A stretch of 64,000 nt of DNA, from positions 2,584,001 through 2,648,000 of the forward strand of contig CP099617.1 in NCBI GenBank assembly GCA_024072375.1, written 5' to 3'. The notes below the pieces were generated by a model that saw only the letters and a program-made list of their open reading frames with translations, did not search any database and was not told where the DNA came from. Below are positions 42,151 through 52,141 of this stretch, piece after piece (the stretch's first letter is position 1; every line of letters begins with the position of its first letter). Origin of the DNA: Sphingomonadaceae bacterium OTU29LAMAA1. Lineage in GTDB: Bacteria; Pseudomonadota; Alphaproteobacteria; Sphingomonadales; Sphingomonadaceae. Both the position numbers and the translations under genes were made by a program.

Positions 42151-43212
42151 GTGGACGCTACACGATCATCGATCGATCCGACGCGCATCGCCCCCGCGCT
42201 GCTCGGCTGGTACGATACCCATCGCCGCGCGCTGCCGTGGCGGGCGCTGCCGGGCGAGGCGGCGGACCCCTATCGAATATGGCTGTCGGAGGTGATGCTG
42301 CAACAGACGACCGTCGCGGCGGTGCGTCCGCGGTTCGCGGCATGGGTGGCGCGCTGGCCCGACTTCGCGTCGCTGGCGGCGGCGGACGAGGCGGAGGTGA
42401 TGGCGGCCTGGGCGGGCCTCGGCTATTACGCGCGCGCGCGCAATCTGGTCGCGGCGGCGAAAGTCGTGGTGGCGGACCACGGCGGTGCGTTCCCGCACGA
42501 TGAGGCGACGCTGCGCACGCTGCCCGGCCTCGGTGCCTATACTGCGGCCGCGGTCGCGGCGATCGCCTTCGGGCAGCGCGCGGTCGTGGTCGACGCCAAC
42601 GTCGAACGCGTCGTCGCGCGATTGTTCGCGATCGATACGCCGCTGCCGGGTGCGCGGGTGCCGATCCGCGCGGCTGCGGATCGGGTGACCCCCGATACCC
42701 GTGCCGGCGATTTCGCCCAGGCGATGATGGACCTCGGCTCTGCGATCTGCACGCCGAAGAAACCATCCTGCCTGCTCTGTCCGTTGCAGCATGATTGTGT
42801 TGCGGTGCGTCGGGGCGCACCCGAACGCCTGCCGGTGAAGGCCGCGAAGAAGCCGAAGCCGCAGCGGTACGGCACCATCTTCTGGCTACAGCGGGGCGAT
42901 GACGTGCTATTGGTCCGCCGCCCCGACAAGGGCTTGCTCGGCGGCATGCGTGCGCTGCCGACCGGCCCATGGACCGATGCCTCGCCCGGCCTCGCCGACG
43001 CGCCCGCTGCGGCCGGCTGGGAATTGCGAAATGTGACGGTCTCGCATGGATTTACCCATTTCGACATCGAACTGTCGCTTGCCGTGGCGCTGACGGAAGC
43101 GCATCAATTCGGTGATGATGCCATGTGGTGGCCGATCGTGGATCTCGACCGCGCCGGATTGCCGACGCTGTTCGCAAAAGCCGCGTCGGCGGTGCTGAGG
43201 AGGGACGGATGA
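42151..43212 (+). CDS. mutY: A/G-specific adenine glycosylase
   Basis: A 353-residue MutY removing adenine opposite 8-oxoguanine. Catalytic Glu in SEVMLQQT, helix-hairpin-helix LPGLGAYTAAAVAAIAFG, catalytic Asp in VVVDANVERV, the 4Fe-4S cluster C-x6-C-x2-C-x5-C (ICTPKKPSCLLCPLQHDC), and a C-terminal NUDIX-like recognition domain (GLLGGMRALP). The start is taken as GTG at 42151; no strong ribosome site is seen. Confidence 0.95.
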   Translation: MDATRSSIDPTRIAPALLGWYDTHRRALPWRALPGEAADPYRIWLSEVMLQQTTVAAVRPRFAAWVARWPDFASLAAADEAEVMAAWAGLGYYARARNLVAAAKVVVADHGGAFPHDEATLRTLPGLGAYTAAAVAAIAFGQRAVVVDANVERVVARLFAIDTPLPGARVPIRAAADRVTPDTRAGDFAQAMMDLGSAICTPKKPSCLLCPLQHDCVAVRRGAPERLPVKAAKKPKPQRYGTIFWLQRGDDVLLVRRPDKGLLGGMRALPTGPWTDASPGLADAPAAAGWELRNVTVSHGFTHFDIELSLAVALTEAHQFGDDAMWWPIVDLDRAGLPTLFAKAASAVLRRDG

Positions 43213-44561
43213 AGCGGGTGTACGGGATCGGCGGACTCGCACTGGTGGCGCTGGTCGCTGCCGCGGCGGTCAATGGGCAGGCAGTGCGACAGGATGCGCC
43301 TCGTTCTGCGGAGATCGTCTCGCAGGGTCTGCGGAAGTCCTTCCTGCCGACCACCCAGGCACTGTTCGACGGCTATGTTCGCGATGGCAAAATGCCCGGC
43401 ATCGTCGCCGCGTTCGGCATCGGTGATCGTCCGACGCTGTTCGTATCCTCGGGCCGGCTCGCCACCGATCCTGCCGCGCCGCTGGCGACGCAGGACAGCC
43501 TGTGGCGCGTCTATTCGATGACCAAGCCGGTCACGGCGATGGCGGCGATGATCCTGATCGAACAGGGCAGGATCGGCCTCGACGATCCGGTGTCGAAATA
43601 CATCCCGGCGTTCCGGTCGATGAAGGTCGCCACCGCGCCCGAAACCAGCCTCGCCAGCGTGCCGGCGAAGACGCCGATCACGATCCGCATGCTGCTGACC
43701 CACACCTCCGGCCTTACCTACAACATCATCGCCAAGGGTGCGCTGCTCAAGGAGTATGAGCGGCTCGGGATCCTGCCCGCCGCGGTCAATGCCGCGATCG
43801 AGCCGGGCATGCGCCGCGCCCGTCCGGCGACGCTCGCCGCCTTCGCCGATCAGGTCGCCAAGGCCCCGCTGATCGCGCAGCCCGGCACCGCGTGGAACTA
43901 CTCGGTCGGCCTCGACGTGATGGGCCGCGTGATCGAGGTCGCCTCGGGCCAGCCGTTCGATACCTTCGTAAACACCCGCATCTTCGCGCCGCTCGGGATG
44001 ACGTCGAGCTACTGGACCGTGCCGCAGTCCGAAGCGGGCCGGCTCGCGACCAACTATGCGTGGACGGGCGAACTGCTCGCCCCGCTCGATCCTGCCGCCA
44101 CCTCGGTCTACCTGCGACCGCCCAGCTTCCCCTATGGCGGCGCCGGGCTGGTGATGTCCGCGCGTGATTACGACCGCTTCCTCCACATGCTCGCCGATGG
44201 CGGTAGCCTGGACGGCGTGCGGATCATGAAGCCCGAGACGGTGCGGCTCGCCATGTCGAACCTGCTGCCCGCCGGTGTCACGTTCGGCGGCGTCGGCGGC
44301 GCGACCGGCGGCGCCTCCGCGAACGCGGTACCGATGGGCTTCGGTGCCGGCGGTTCGGTCTATCTCGCGGATGGACCGGGCGGCATGCCGTCGAAGGGGA
44401 CCTATGGCTGGGGCGGCGCGGCCGGAACCGTCGCCTTCGTCGATCCGGTCAAGCGGGTCCGCGGCACGATCATGGTCAACTATTTCCCCGCCGATCGCTG
44501 GCCGGTGCGGCAGGAGGCGGTCCGCGCGCTCGCCACCGACCTGTCGCGGTTGCGGCGATGA
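43209..44561 (+). CDS. Exported serine hydrolase (beta-lactamase/EstB family)
   Basis: A 450-residue protein with a signal peptide (about 5-23, GIGGLALVALVAAAAVNG) and a serine beta-lactamase-like domain: SMTK at Ser103-Lys106, YSV in WNYSVGLD (second motif), and the GWGG segment near the C-terminus in place of KTG. Such proteins are esterases or D-aminopeptidases more often than lactamases. Its ATG overlaps the mutY stop and its stop overlaps nudC. Confidence 0.86.
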   Translation: MKRVYGIGGLALVALVAAAAVNGQAVRQDAPRSAEIVSQGLRKSFLPTTQALFDGYVRDGKMPGIVAAFGIGDRPTLFVSSGRLATDPAAPLATQDSLWRVYSMTKPVTAMAAMILIEQGRIGLDDPVSKYIPAFRSMKVATAPETSLASVPAKTPITIRMLLTHTSGLTYNIIAKGALLKEYERLGILPAAVNAAIEPGMRRARPATLAAFADQVAKAPLIAQPGTAWNYSVGLDVMGRVIEVASGQPFDTFVNTRIFAPLGMTSSYWTVPQSEAGRLATNYAWTGELLAPLDPAATSVYLRPPSFPYGGAGLVMSARDYDRFLHMLADGGSLDGVRIMKPETVRLAMSNLLPAGVTFGGVGGATGGASANAVPMGFGAGGSVYLADGPGGMPSKGTYGWGGAAGTVAFVDPVKRVRGTIMVNYFPADRWPVRQEAVRALATDLSRLRR

Positions 44562-45439
44562 CCCTCGTCCCTGGCTTCACCGGCGGCCTGCTCGACCGGG
44601 CCGACGCGCTGCGCCACGATCCCGCCGCGCTGTCGGCGAAGCTCGACTGGCGCGCCCGACTGCTCAAACTCGACGGGCTGATGCCGCAGATCGAGGACGG
44701 ACGGCTGGCGTGGACCAGCCTCGCCGACCTGCCCGACGATGCGGAGATCGTGCTGCTCGGCCTCGATGCGCAGGACCGTGCGCATGTCGCGGCGCTGCTG
44801 CCCGCGAGTGGGGAGGGGACGACACCGGCGATGCGCTCGCCCGCGCTGATGGCGGTGCTCGGCGCGCTGGAGGCGGGGGAGGCGGCAACCTATGCGGCGG
44901 CGCGCAGCCTGCTCGACTGGCATGCCCGCCACCGGTTCTGCGCCCGTTGCGGGTCGACCACCCACCTGTTCCGCGCCGGCTGGGGGCGGCAATGCGACGC
45001 CTGCTACACAGAGCATTTCCCGCGCGTCGATCCCGTCGTCATCATGATCGCCGAACACGATGGCCGCGCGCTGCTCGGCCGCGGCAAGGGCTGGCCGGAG
45101 GGGCGCTATTCCGCGCTCGCCGGCTTCCTGGAACCCGGCGAATCGATCGAGGAAGCGGTGGCGCGCGAGATCCACGAGGAAGCCGGCGTCCGCGTCACCG
45201 GCGTCCGCTATGTCTCCAGCCAGCCATGGCCGTTCCCGTCGTCGCTGATGATCGCCTGCATCGGCGAAGCGGAGGACGACGCGATCACACTCGACACCAC
45301 CGAGCTCGAGGATGCGATGTGGGTGCCGCGCGACCTCGTTCGTGCGGTACTGGCGGGCGAACCGGGCCCGTTCGTCGCCCCGCCATCCTACGCGATCGCC
45401 CACACCCTGCTGACGGAATGGGCGCGGCGGGACGGCTGA
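44558..45439 (+). CDS. nudC: NAD(+) diphosphatase / NAD-capped RNA hydrolase
   Basis: A 293-residue NudC. Zinc ribbon cysteines at 128, 131, 146 and 149 (CARCG...CDACY), a Nudix box GFLEPGESIEEAVAREIHEE ending in AGV (from 189), and the NudC signature SQPWPFPSS just after. It hydrolyses NADH and removes NAD caps from RNA. The start overlaps the hydrolase stop (ATGA). Confidence 0.95.
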   Translation: MTLVPGFTGGLLDRADALRHDPAALSAKLDWRARLLKLDGLMPQIEDGRLAWTSLADLPDDAEIVLLGLDAQDRAHVAALLPASGEGTTPAMRSPALMAVLGALEAGEAATYAAARSLLDWHARHRFCARCGSTTHLFRAGWGRQCDACYTEHFPRVDPVVIMIAEHDGRALLGRGKGWPEGRYSALAGFLEPGESIEEAVAREIHEEAGVRVTGVRYVSSQPWPFPSSLMIACIGEAEDDAITLDTTELEDAMWVPRDLVRAVLAGEPGPFVAPPSYAIAHTLLTEWARRDG

Positions 45440-45442
45440 GGA

Positions 45443-46753
45443 TCACCGCATCGCGGCGATCAGATCGTCCAGCGGCACCGTCGCGAAGGTCGTCATGTCG
45501 TCCGCCAGCGCATAGGGCAGCAGCAGCGTCCGTCCCCGCACCAGCGCGCCGCAGGTGTAGACGACGTTGGGCACGTAACCGTCCCACGTCTCGCCGTCCG
45601 GCGCGATCAACGGTTCGGCCAGTCGCTTCAGCACCCTGGTCGGATCATCCCGGTCGAGCAGCGCCGCGCCGATGCAATAGCTGCGGACGATGCCGACGCC
45701 ATGCGTGATGACCAGCCAGCCCTCGTTGATCTCGATCGGCGATCCGCAATTGCCGATCTGCACGAACTCCCACGGATATTCGGGCGTCATGATCCGCACC
45801 GGATCCTGCCATTCCAGCGGCGTGTCGCTGGTCCCGTACCACAGGTTCTCGTTGTCGTGCCGGAACAGCGCGGCGAACTTGCCGCCGATCCGCCGCGGGA
45901 ACAGCGCCATGCCCTTGCCGGGCGCCACCGGCCCGTCGACCGGGTGCATGTGGAACAGCCGGAAATCGTCGGTCTGCAGCACCTCCTGCCGCGCCCCCTT
46001 GTCGCTGACCGCGGTGTAGCTGCCGATATAGGTCTGGTTGCCGTCGTCCTCGCGGAATTGCACCAGCCGCAGATCCTCGATTCCCCGGTTCTGCGATTCG
46101 ATCACCGGGAACAGTACGGTTTCGGACGGCTCGCGCGATTCGCGACAGTTCAGCTGGATCAGCGCCTTCGCCCCGATCTGGCGGACGAGGTCGGGGTCGG
46201 GCTCCTCCAGCAATGGCGGCACGCCCTGCTGGCTTGGTGGATCGAGCACCAGCGTGTCGTCCCCCGGACCCCAGATACCGGTGCGGAACGTCACCGATGA
46301 CAGATGCCCTTCGCCGATACCCCGCAATGACAGGACGAACCGGATCGCACCATCCGGGCACTCGTCCTGATCCGGATGCGGCACGATGCTGGGGTTGAAC
46401 AGCGCCGCCGCCTCGAACGAATATTCCGCGCTGAAATAGCCGCCGATCAGCATCTTGCGCTTGTCGGACACGGTGGTGTCGAGCTTCAGCTGGGGCGCCA
46501 CCTCGTCGAAGCGCCGCATCAGCAGCGCGGGCACCTCGCGGTGACGGACGCCGAGCCCCTCGATGATGATATCGACCAGTTGCTGGACCTCGTCGTCCGA
46601 CATCGCCAGCGTCCGCTCGACGATCCGGTCGCCGCGCGGTTTGCCCTCGACGCGAAAGGGGTCGGGATCGCCGGGCAGGAACGGCCGGATCACCGTTCGC
46701 TTGGGATCGGGCAACAGGGTCGGATCGAGGTGGCGAACGAAGGAAGCGGCCAA
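45443..46753 (-). CDS. GH130-type glycoside phosphorylase/hydrolase
   Basis: A GH130-like five-bladed enzyme of about 436 residues: FNPSIVPHPDQ (the family's N-P-S-x-V-x blade), LRLVQF then GSYTAV, RIGGKFAALFRHD, WE.VQIGNCGSPIEINEGWLVITHGVG, and YVPNVVYTCGAL. Such enzymes phosphorolyse or hydrolyse beta-mannosidic links. I prefer a TTG at 46753 with GGAG seven bases upstream; an ATG at 46795 without a ribosome site would add 14 residues. It is only three bases from the end of nudC on the other strand. Confidence 0.85.
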   Translation of the reverse strand: MAASFVRHLDPTLLPDPKRTVIRPFLPGDPDPFRVEGKPRGDRIVERTLAMSDDEVQQLVDIIIEGLGVRHREVPALLMRRFDEVAPQLKLDTTVSDKRKMLIGGYFSAEYSFEAAALFNPSIVPHPDQDECPDGAIRFVLSLRGIGEGHLSSVTFRTGIWGPGDDTLVLDPPSQQGVPPLLEEPDPDLVRQIGAKALIQLNCRESREPSETVLFPVIESQNRGIEDLRLVQFREDDGNQTYIGSYTAVSDKGARQEVLQTDDFRLFHMHPVDGPVAPGKGMALFPRRIGGKFAALFRHDNENLWYGTSDTPLEWQDPVRIMTPEYPWEFVQIGNCGSPIEINEGWLVITHGVGIVRSYCIGAALLDRDDPTRVLKRLAEPLIAPDGETWDGYVPNVVYTCGALVRGRTLLLPYALADDMTTFATVPLDDLIAAMR

Positions 46754-46849
46754 GGTACAGTCTCCGGGGCGGACGGGCCGACCGGCCCGATGCATCGATC
46801 GTCAGACGCATGAACGTATCGGCGGGTCCGCCCCGATCCCTGATTTGCG

Positions 46850-48157
46850 TTAGGAAATATTGCCGACCGCGTCGCTCCGCATCCGCCCGTGGTCGAGCAA
46901 TCGCCGATGTAAGGCGATCCTGGCGGCTCCGCGCCGGTCGCGCGCGGCATCGGCGATCGCCAGCCACGCCATCGCCTCGCCGACGCGCTGCGCCGGTTCC
47001 TGCACGATCCGCGGCAGCTCGGTGTCGTAGGGCGCGAAATAGCCCGGTTCGCCCTGCCATTCGATCAGCCGCGCCCGCGCCGCGTCGAGGCTCCAGCGGT
47101 CGAGATGGATACCCAGATCCGCAAGCGCGCGGGCGACCCGAAAGATCAGCCAATGGAGATGGCCGAGCATCGTGCGCGGATCGGCGAAGGCGCCGTCCTC
47201 CGCCGCAACCGCCTCGGCATGAATGCCCCACCCTTCGACGAAGCTGCCGGCATAGGTGATCCGCAGCGGATGCGGCGGTGCGATGCCCTCCAGCCCGAGC
47301 TGGATCATATGCCCGGGCAGCAATTCGTGCGCGACGACGCTGGGCAGCGTCCAGCTCGGCCGGCGGCCAAGCTGCTTCAGGTCGACGATATAGGCACCCG
47401 GCTGCGTCGGCGTCGGTACTGCGCGATAGCCGTTCCTGCCTGCCGCGATTTCCTCCGCGGACAGCGTGCGGACACCGACGTCGGTGCACCAGGCGGGAAC
47501 CGGTCCGATCGTCGCCGGAATGCGGGCACGGGCGGCTTCCAGCATCCTCGTCATATCGGCGACGGCCGCAGCGGCGTCGGGGTACAGGAAGCGTTCGTCG
47601 CGCCACAGCCGGCTGTAGCGATCCCCGATACTGCCGCCGGTGATGCCGATCGTGGAGAACGCCGCTGCGGCACGGGCATGCAGGCCGTCCAGCTCGCGTG
47701 TCAGCCGCGCCTGTGCCGCCTGCGGCGTGACCGGCCCCAGCGGCCGGGCCAGCAGCAGCGCATAATGGTCCGCCGCGATCGGCCCGGCGTCCGCGAGCGG
47801 ACGGTAGCCGCCCTTGGCGCCACGCGTCGCGGGGATGGCAGCCAGACGCTCGTCGATCGCCAGCCCGGCACGGGCCGTGACGAGGTCGAGCCGCTGCGAC
47901 GCCGGCAATGTCCGTGCCTCGAATCCGGCGAGCCGCGAAAGCGCCTGCGCCGGCGGCGATCCCGCCGCCTCGTCCAGAGCAAGACGCAGGGTGTCGTCGG
48001 GGCTATGGTCGCCACCGCGATCGCGGACGCAGGCGGACAGCATCGTCGCACCCATCCCGACGATCACGGACCGCCGGTGCGGTCCAGTCGCAGCAGGCAT
48101 ATGCCCGTGCTTTTGCACCGGCGACAGTCCGGGGTCGCAGGCGTTACGCTGCGTCAT
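46850..48157 (-). CDS. DUF885 family lipoprotein
   Basis: A 435-residue DUF885 protein with HELLPGHMIQ (about 273-282), the family's peptidase-like HExxPGH mark, and a C-terminal GEPGYFAPY segment. A signal segment HRRSVIVGMGATMLSAC ends in a lipobox; the paired arginines before it could be a Tat signal. An internal ATG at 48100 gives a shorter leader and is equally likely. Substrate unknown. Confidence 0.85.
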   Translation of the reverse strand: MTQRNACDPGLSPVQKHGHMPAATGPHRRSVIVGMGATMLSACVRDRGGDHSPDDTLRLALDEAAGSPPAQALSRLAGFEARTLPASQRLDLVTARAGLAIDERLAAIPATRGAKGGYRPLADAGPIAADHYALLLARPLGPVTPQAAQARLTRELDGLHARAAAAFSTIGITGGSIGDRYSRLWRDERFLYPDAAAAVADMTRMLEAARARIPATIGPVPAWCTDVGVRTLSAEEIAAGRNGYRAVPTPTQPGAYIVDLKQLGRRPSWTLPSVVAHELLPGHMIQLGLEGIAPPHPLRITYAGSFVEGWGIHAEAVAAEDGAFADPRTMLGHLHWLIFRVARALADLGIHLDRWSLDAARARLIEWQGEPGYFAPYDTELPRIVQEPAQRVGEAMAWLAIADAARDRRGAARIALHRRLLDHGRMRSDAVGNIS

Positions 48158-48215
48158 GCTGCCCGGCCCCGGCCCCGGTTTCGTGCGTTCACGGGAACAC
48201 GAGGGCGCAATCGGC

Positions 48216-48230
48216 GGACGGTCGCCGTCC
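48216..48230. terminator. Short hairpin after the LamG protein gene
   Basis: GGACGG-TCG-CCGTCC (48216-48230) is a perfect 6-base stem a few bases beyond the stop of the large secreted protein gene, in an 85-base gap. No T-run follows, so its role as terminator is weak. Confidence 0.35.
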
Positions 48231-48242
48231 CGATACCGGGCA

Positions 48243-51200
48243 TCACCGCCCCACCACAGGTACGGTGTTGTTCAGCCGCGTCACCTCCGGCGCGTCGCCC
48301 GCCAGTGCCACGCGGGCGGTTAGCCCGGTGGTGGCGCCCGGGGCCATCAGCTGGACCGTCACCGTCCGTGGCTTCAGGTCGTTCGGCGCCTCCATAGCCG
48401 GGATCGGTGCGGTCGCGACGACGCGGCCATCCGCCGCCACCAGCGTCGCGATACCCGTACCCGATGGCGTCGACCCCAGACCATGTACGGTCAGCGTCAC
48501 GCGCCGTCCCCTCACCGTCACATCGTCCGATCCGATGCCGATATCCGGCCGCGTTTCGACCGGCGTCGTCGGCTGCATCAGCTTTGCCTCGATCACCGTC
48601 GTCGTGCGGGGGGCGAAGGTCACGTCCATTCCGACGCTGCGTTCCAGCGGCACCGTCGATTGCACACCCCCCGCAACCGGCGTCTTGCCTTCGTCCGTGC
48701 TGGTGCTCGTCCGCACCTGCCACGATCCTGCGGTGACGTTCCACGTCGTCATCGTCGCACGCTGGGGCACGTCGCTGGTGTTGTAGGCGATGACCCGGAA
48801 CGCATCCCGTGTCGCGCCGGGAACCAGGATCGCGACCTGCTCCGCCGCGCCCGACGTCGCGAAGCGCCAGCTGACGGTATTACCCGGCCACGTCTGGTTG
48901 CGGCGCAGCGCGATCCCGCCAAGTCGCTCGCGTTGCAGGATCTCGTTCGGCTGGTCGACCCTATCGGACCACCAATGGCCCTCGGTATACATATATTGGT
49001 GCTGCGCCTTGTCGGTCCATGCGTCCGCATGCAGCGCGGCCAGCGTCGCGGTGTCGCCGGTGGCGGTCCACGCGGTATATCGCGCGAACGGATCGCTGCC
49101 CGCCACCTTCGCGATCTTCGCGCGCAATGCCGTGCCCCCCGGCATCAGGTCGAATGCGTTCTCGTTGAATTCGGCCAGGCCACTGCCCGACTTGCCCACC
49201 CGCGCCACGATCGGGCGCAGATACGTGTCGTCGCCGGTGAAGCGCCACGCGGCCCACGCGCCCTGTAACGGCGTCGACACGCCGCCACCGTCGCCGACGC
49301 GCGTCGCGTCCGTGTCCCAGTTGATCTCGTTGGGATAATTCCAGGTCCCGTCGGCGGCTTGCTTGCCATGGGCCATCCAGCCGTCGATCACGCCGGTCAC
49401 CAGCCCCCGCGCGGCCGGGCTGCCGTTGTAGAGGCCCAGCAGGATGGGGCCGTGCAGCACCGTGAAGCTGTACGGCTTCTGCCACGCGAACGCGCCCTCG
49501 CGGTACATCTTGCGGCCGCCGTACCAGTTGCTGGCGAAGTGCATATGGCCGGCGGGGTTCTTCAGGATCACACCCTGCAGCGCGCGGGTCGTCTCCATGA
49601 TCCGCTCGACCGCCCTGGGCTCGCCCCAGTTGAGGTAGAGTCGCTGCGCGTCGGAGTTCAGCCCCTCCTCATAGGCATGCAGTTCGTCGGTGGTGATATA
49701 GCCGAGGCCGTTCACCCGCATGCCGTTCCTGAACACCGCGTCGGATACCGCGCGCAGCGAGGCGTTCACCTTGTCCGGCTCGACTCCCATCAGCGCGAGG
49801 CCGGGCCATTGCTGCGTCAAATCGGTGTCGTCGGAGATACCGCCGCCGAAATCGCCATAGGGCACCTGACGATGATCGATCCACCACGTCACGAAGTCGC
49901 GCGTGATCTTCAGGTCGTCCAGCTGCCGCGCCGCCCAGGCGGGCACACCGGCGGGAACCGGCGGCAGTGCGACCGCGGGCATGTTCTCCGGCCGGTAGTT
50001 GATGTCCGCCCAATAAGCGCGGCCCTGCACGTGATCGGGATCGACGCGGAGCAGGTCGGTGATGTCGGCGAACAACCGCTGGTACAGCCCCGCACGCTTC
50101 GACGCGGTATGCTCCTCGACCAGGAAGCCCCAATTGTCGCGGACCTGGTTGAAGCGGTCGGCGACATGCTCCGCCTTCGCCTGATCGCGCGGCTTGAAGA
50201 CGAGGCGGATCTTCGCCCCGTTCAGGCTCTGCGCGTCGAAGCTTTCCGCGCCCGAGGCGATCGTCAGGTACAGGCTGTCGTTGGAGAGGATGCGGTCGCG
50301 CAGGTCGAGCCACAGGGTGCGCGCCTCGCCGGGGCGGACCGATACCGACAGGTCGATCATCGCACGGCCGGGCCAGATCGGATCGGCGATGCGGATGTTG
50401 AGTGGGATGGGCGCGCCTGTCGCACCCTTCATCGCGGGCAGGTCGATCGCGATCCCGTCCAGCCCGTCGTGCACGTTCTGCCAGCCGTAATCCCAGGCCC
50501 GCGCCAGCGGCTTGTCGGGATAGGCATCGCCGAAGCTCGCCGGGATCAGCACGTGGGCGATCGGCTTGCCGGGCGCGCGCTGCACCGCCGCACCGCTCGC
50601 GCCCGCCGCGCCGGCGCCTACCGCGACCTTCATCCCCGACGACGGCATCGCCAGCACGGTGGCGCGCTCGCCGGCGGGATAGCGGCCGGCGATATAGGTG
50701 TTGAGCCCGTCGAGCACCGCCATCTTCGGTGAAGCGGCGGCATCGATCGTGTAACTCAGCTTGAAGCTGCCGGCAGGCTCGGGCGTAGCGCCGACGTCAT
50801 AAGCCCAGATCTCCTGGATCGGCTGTTCCTGCATGACGTTGGTGAAGCTCAGCACGCCGCCGGTATGCGGCGCCACCGCATCGACGCTGCGCACCACGCC
50901 CTTGGCGCGGGTGGCGAGGCGGGTGCCGTTCCAGCTCAACGTGCCGTAGGCCGCGCCGCGCAGCTCGACGCGGTTGAAGCTCTGCCCCTCCGGCACCGTC
51001 AGGTCGTAGCGCTTGCCGCCCTCGACATAGGTGTTCCAGTCGGGCAGCTCGAAATAATCGTCGCGGCCGGGCAGCTTCGACCGGTTGTAGACGCCGGGCC
51101 ACGTCGTTTCGGCGATGCCGTCGACGCCCTTGTACATCCATTCCTTCAGGTCCTTGGCATCGGCGAATTCGATGCGGCGGACGCTGGTGACGGGATCGGC

Positions 51201-52010
51201 CAGGACCGGCGGCGCGCTTTTGTCCCAGCCGTAGCGATGCAGCCATGCAGTGCGCTGCGCGGCGGCGTCGGCTGGCGGGCTTGCGGCTGGTTCCTGCTTG
51301 GCGGCGAGCGCTGCAACGTCAGCGGAGCCGAGCATGCGGTCGTAGACACGGATCTCGTCGAGATCGCTACCGCGCATGAAGCTGTAGCGGCTCTGCACCT
51401 GATGAGGCGAGATGACGCGCCCCGCCATACCGAACTGGTCCAGCCCGGAATCGAGGTCGGCCTTTTGGTCGAGCCGCGCGACTTCCTTGCCATCGACGAA
51501 CAGGCGGACGCCTGCCGTCTCGTCCCAGGCAAAGGCGATATGCTCCCATTGCTCAGGGGTCGGCGGGGTCGGGATGCGCCACGACACGCGCAGCCGCGAC
51601 AGATTGGCGTCGGTGACGAAGGCGTCGAAGCCGTGGCCGTTCCAGTCGATCCGCAGGAACGCCATGTCCCAGCTGGTGTGATCGGCGAACCCCGCGCGGA
51701 AGATGACGAACGGCGCTTCGGTGACGGGATCGCGGGCGCGCCAGAAGAAGGCGAGCGTGCCGCGCTGCGCGACCATGTTGCCCGGCGCCTTCCACGCGAC
51801 ATAGCCCTCGTCCGCCCAGCGCGCCGCCCCGCCGATCGCGCCATCGGGCGTGACAGTGACCGCGCTGCGGAAATTGGGGACGGGATCGCCGCCGGCCTTG
51901 TTCGCGGTCAGGTCCTTGTCGGCGGAGACGCGGAACAGCAGCCCGTCCTGCGCCACCGCCGGGGTGGCGAGCAGGGCGGTGGCAAGGGCGAGCGTGGAGG
52001 TGAGTTTCAT
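48243..52010 (-). CDS. Large secreted LamG-domain protein, probable polysaccharide-active enzyme
   Basis: A 1,255-residue protein with a cleavable signal peptide (MKLTSTLALATALLATPAVA). Residues about 40-240 form a LamG/concanavalin-like jelly roll (LAFFWRARDP, WEHIAFAWDE, VRLFVDGKEVA, LDEIRVYDR). The centre (about 620-960) is helix-rich with aromatic and acidic clusters (GGGISDDTDLTQQWPG, NEINWDTDATRVGDGGG), as in (alpha/alpha) barrel lyases and hydrolases. The C-terminus is beta-rich. I do not recognise the catalytic family. The ATG at 52010 has GGAGAGG upstream. It is downstream of the ExuT-like and FAH genes, so a role in uronate-polymer breakdown is inferred. Confidence 0.8.
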   Translation of the reverse strand: MKLTSTLALATALLATPAVAQDGLLFRVSADKDLTANKAGGDPVPNFRSAVTVTPDGAIGGAARWADEGYVAWKAPGNMVAQRGTLAFFWRARDPVTEAPFVIFRAGFADHTSWDMAFLRIDWNGHGFDAFVTDANLSRLRVSWRIPTPPTPEQWEHIAFAWDETAGVRLFVDGKEVARLDQKADLDSGLDQFGMAGRVISPHQVQSRYSFMRGSDLDEIRVYDRMLGSADVAALAAKQEPAASPPADAAAQRTAWLHRYGWDKSAPPVLADPVTSVRRIEFADAKDLKEWMYKGVDGIAETTWPGVYNRSKLPGRDDYFELPDWNTYVEGGKRYDLTVPEGQSFNRVELRGAAYGTLSWNGTRLATRAKGVVRSVDAVAPHTGGVLSFTNVMQEQPIQEIWAYDVGATPEPAGSFKLSYTIDAAASPKMAVLDGLNTYIAGRYPAGERATVLAMPSSGMKVAVGAGAAGASGAAVQRAPGKPIAHVLIPASFGDAYPDKPLARAWDYGWQNVHDGLDGIAIDLPAMKGATGAPIPLNIRIADPIWPGRAMIDLSVSVRPGEARTLWLDLRDRILSNDSLYLTIASGAESFDAQSLNGAKIRLVFKPRDQAKAEHVADRFNQVRDNWGFLVEEHTASKRAGLYQRLFADITDLLRVDPDHVQGRAYWADINYRPENMPAVALPPVPAGVPAWAARQLDDLKITRDFVTWWIDHRQVPYGDFGGGISDDTDLTQQWPGLALMGVEPDKVNASLRAVSDAVFRNGMRVNGLGYITTDELHAYEEGLNSDAQRLYLNWGEPRAVERIMETTRALQGVILKNPAGHMHFASNWYGGRKMYREGAFAWQKPYSFTVLHGPILLGLYNGSPAARGLVTGVIDGWMAHGKQAADGTWNYPNEINWDTDATRVGDGGGVSTPLQGAWAAWRFTGDDTYLRPIVARVGKSGSGLAEFNENAFDLMPGGTALRAKIAKVAGSDPFARYTAWTATGDTATLAALHADAWTDKAQHQYMYTEGHWWSDRVDQPNEILQRERLGGIALRRNQTWPGNTVSWRFATSGAAEQVAILVPGATRDAFRVIAYNTSDVPQRATMTTWNVTAGSWQVRTSTSTDEGKTPVAGGVQSTVPLERSVGMDVTFAPRTTTVIEAKLMQPTTPVETRPDIGIGSDDVTVRGRRVTLTVHGLGSTPSGTGIATLVAADGRVVATAPIPAMEAPNDLKPRTVTVQLMAPGATTGLTARVALAGDAPEVTRLNNTVPVVGR

Positions 52011-52034
52011 ACAGCCTCTCCAAAGGCAGGCTGC

Positions 52035-52119
52035 CCTCACCCTTCCCACGGCTTCGCCGCGGGCCCCTTCCCTCTCCCGACGGGAGAGGGAGAGACGGCG
52101 TAGCCGGCGAAGGGTGAGG
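52035..52119. repeat. 85-base REP-like element, copy 2
   Basis: Outer arms CCTCACCCTTC (52035-52045) and GAAGGGTGAGG (52109-52119) around the stem CCCTCTCCC-GAC-GGGAGAGGG (52070-52090). Same design as the elements at 33923 and 61856. It separates the transporter gene from the large secreted protein gene and could reduce readthrough. Confidence 0.8.
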
Positions 52120-52141
52120 CCAGCGTTCTTGTTATGTCAGG

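Noticed and set aside
45645..47606. 653-residue leftward frame over the GH130 and DUF885 genes
   Set aside because: Different frame of two well-supported genes; low-complexity arginine-rich translation.
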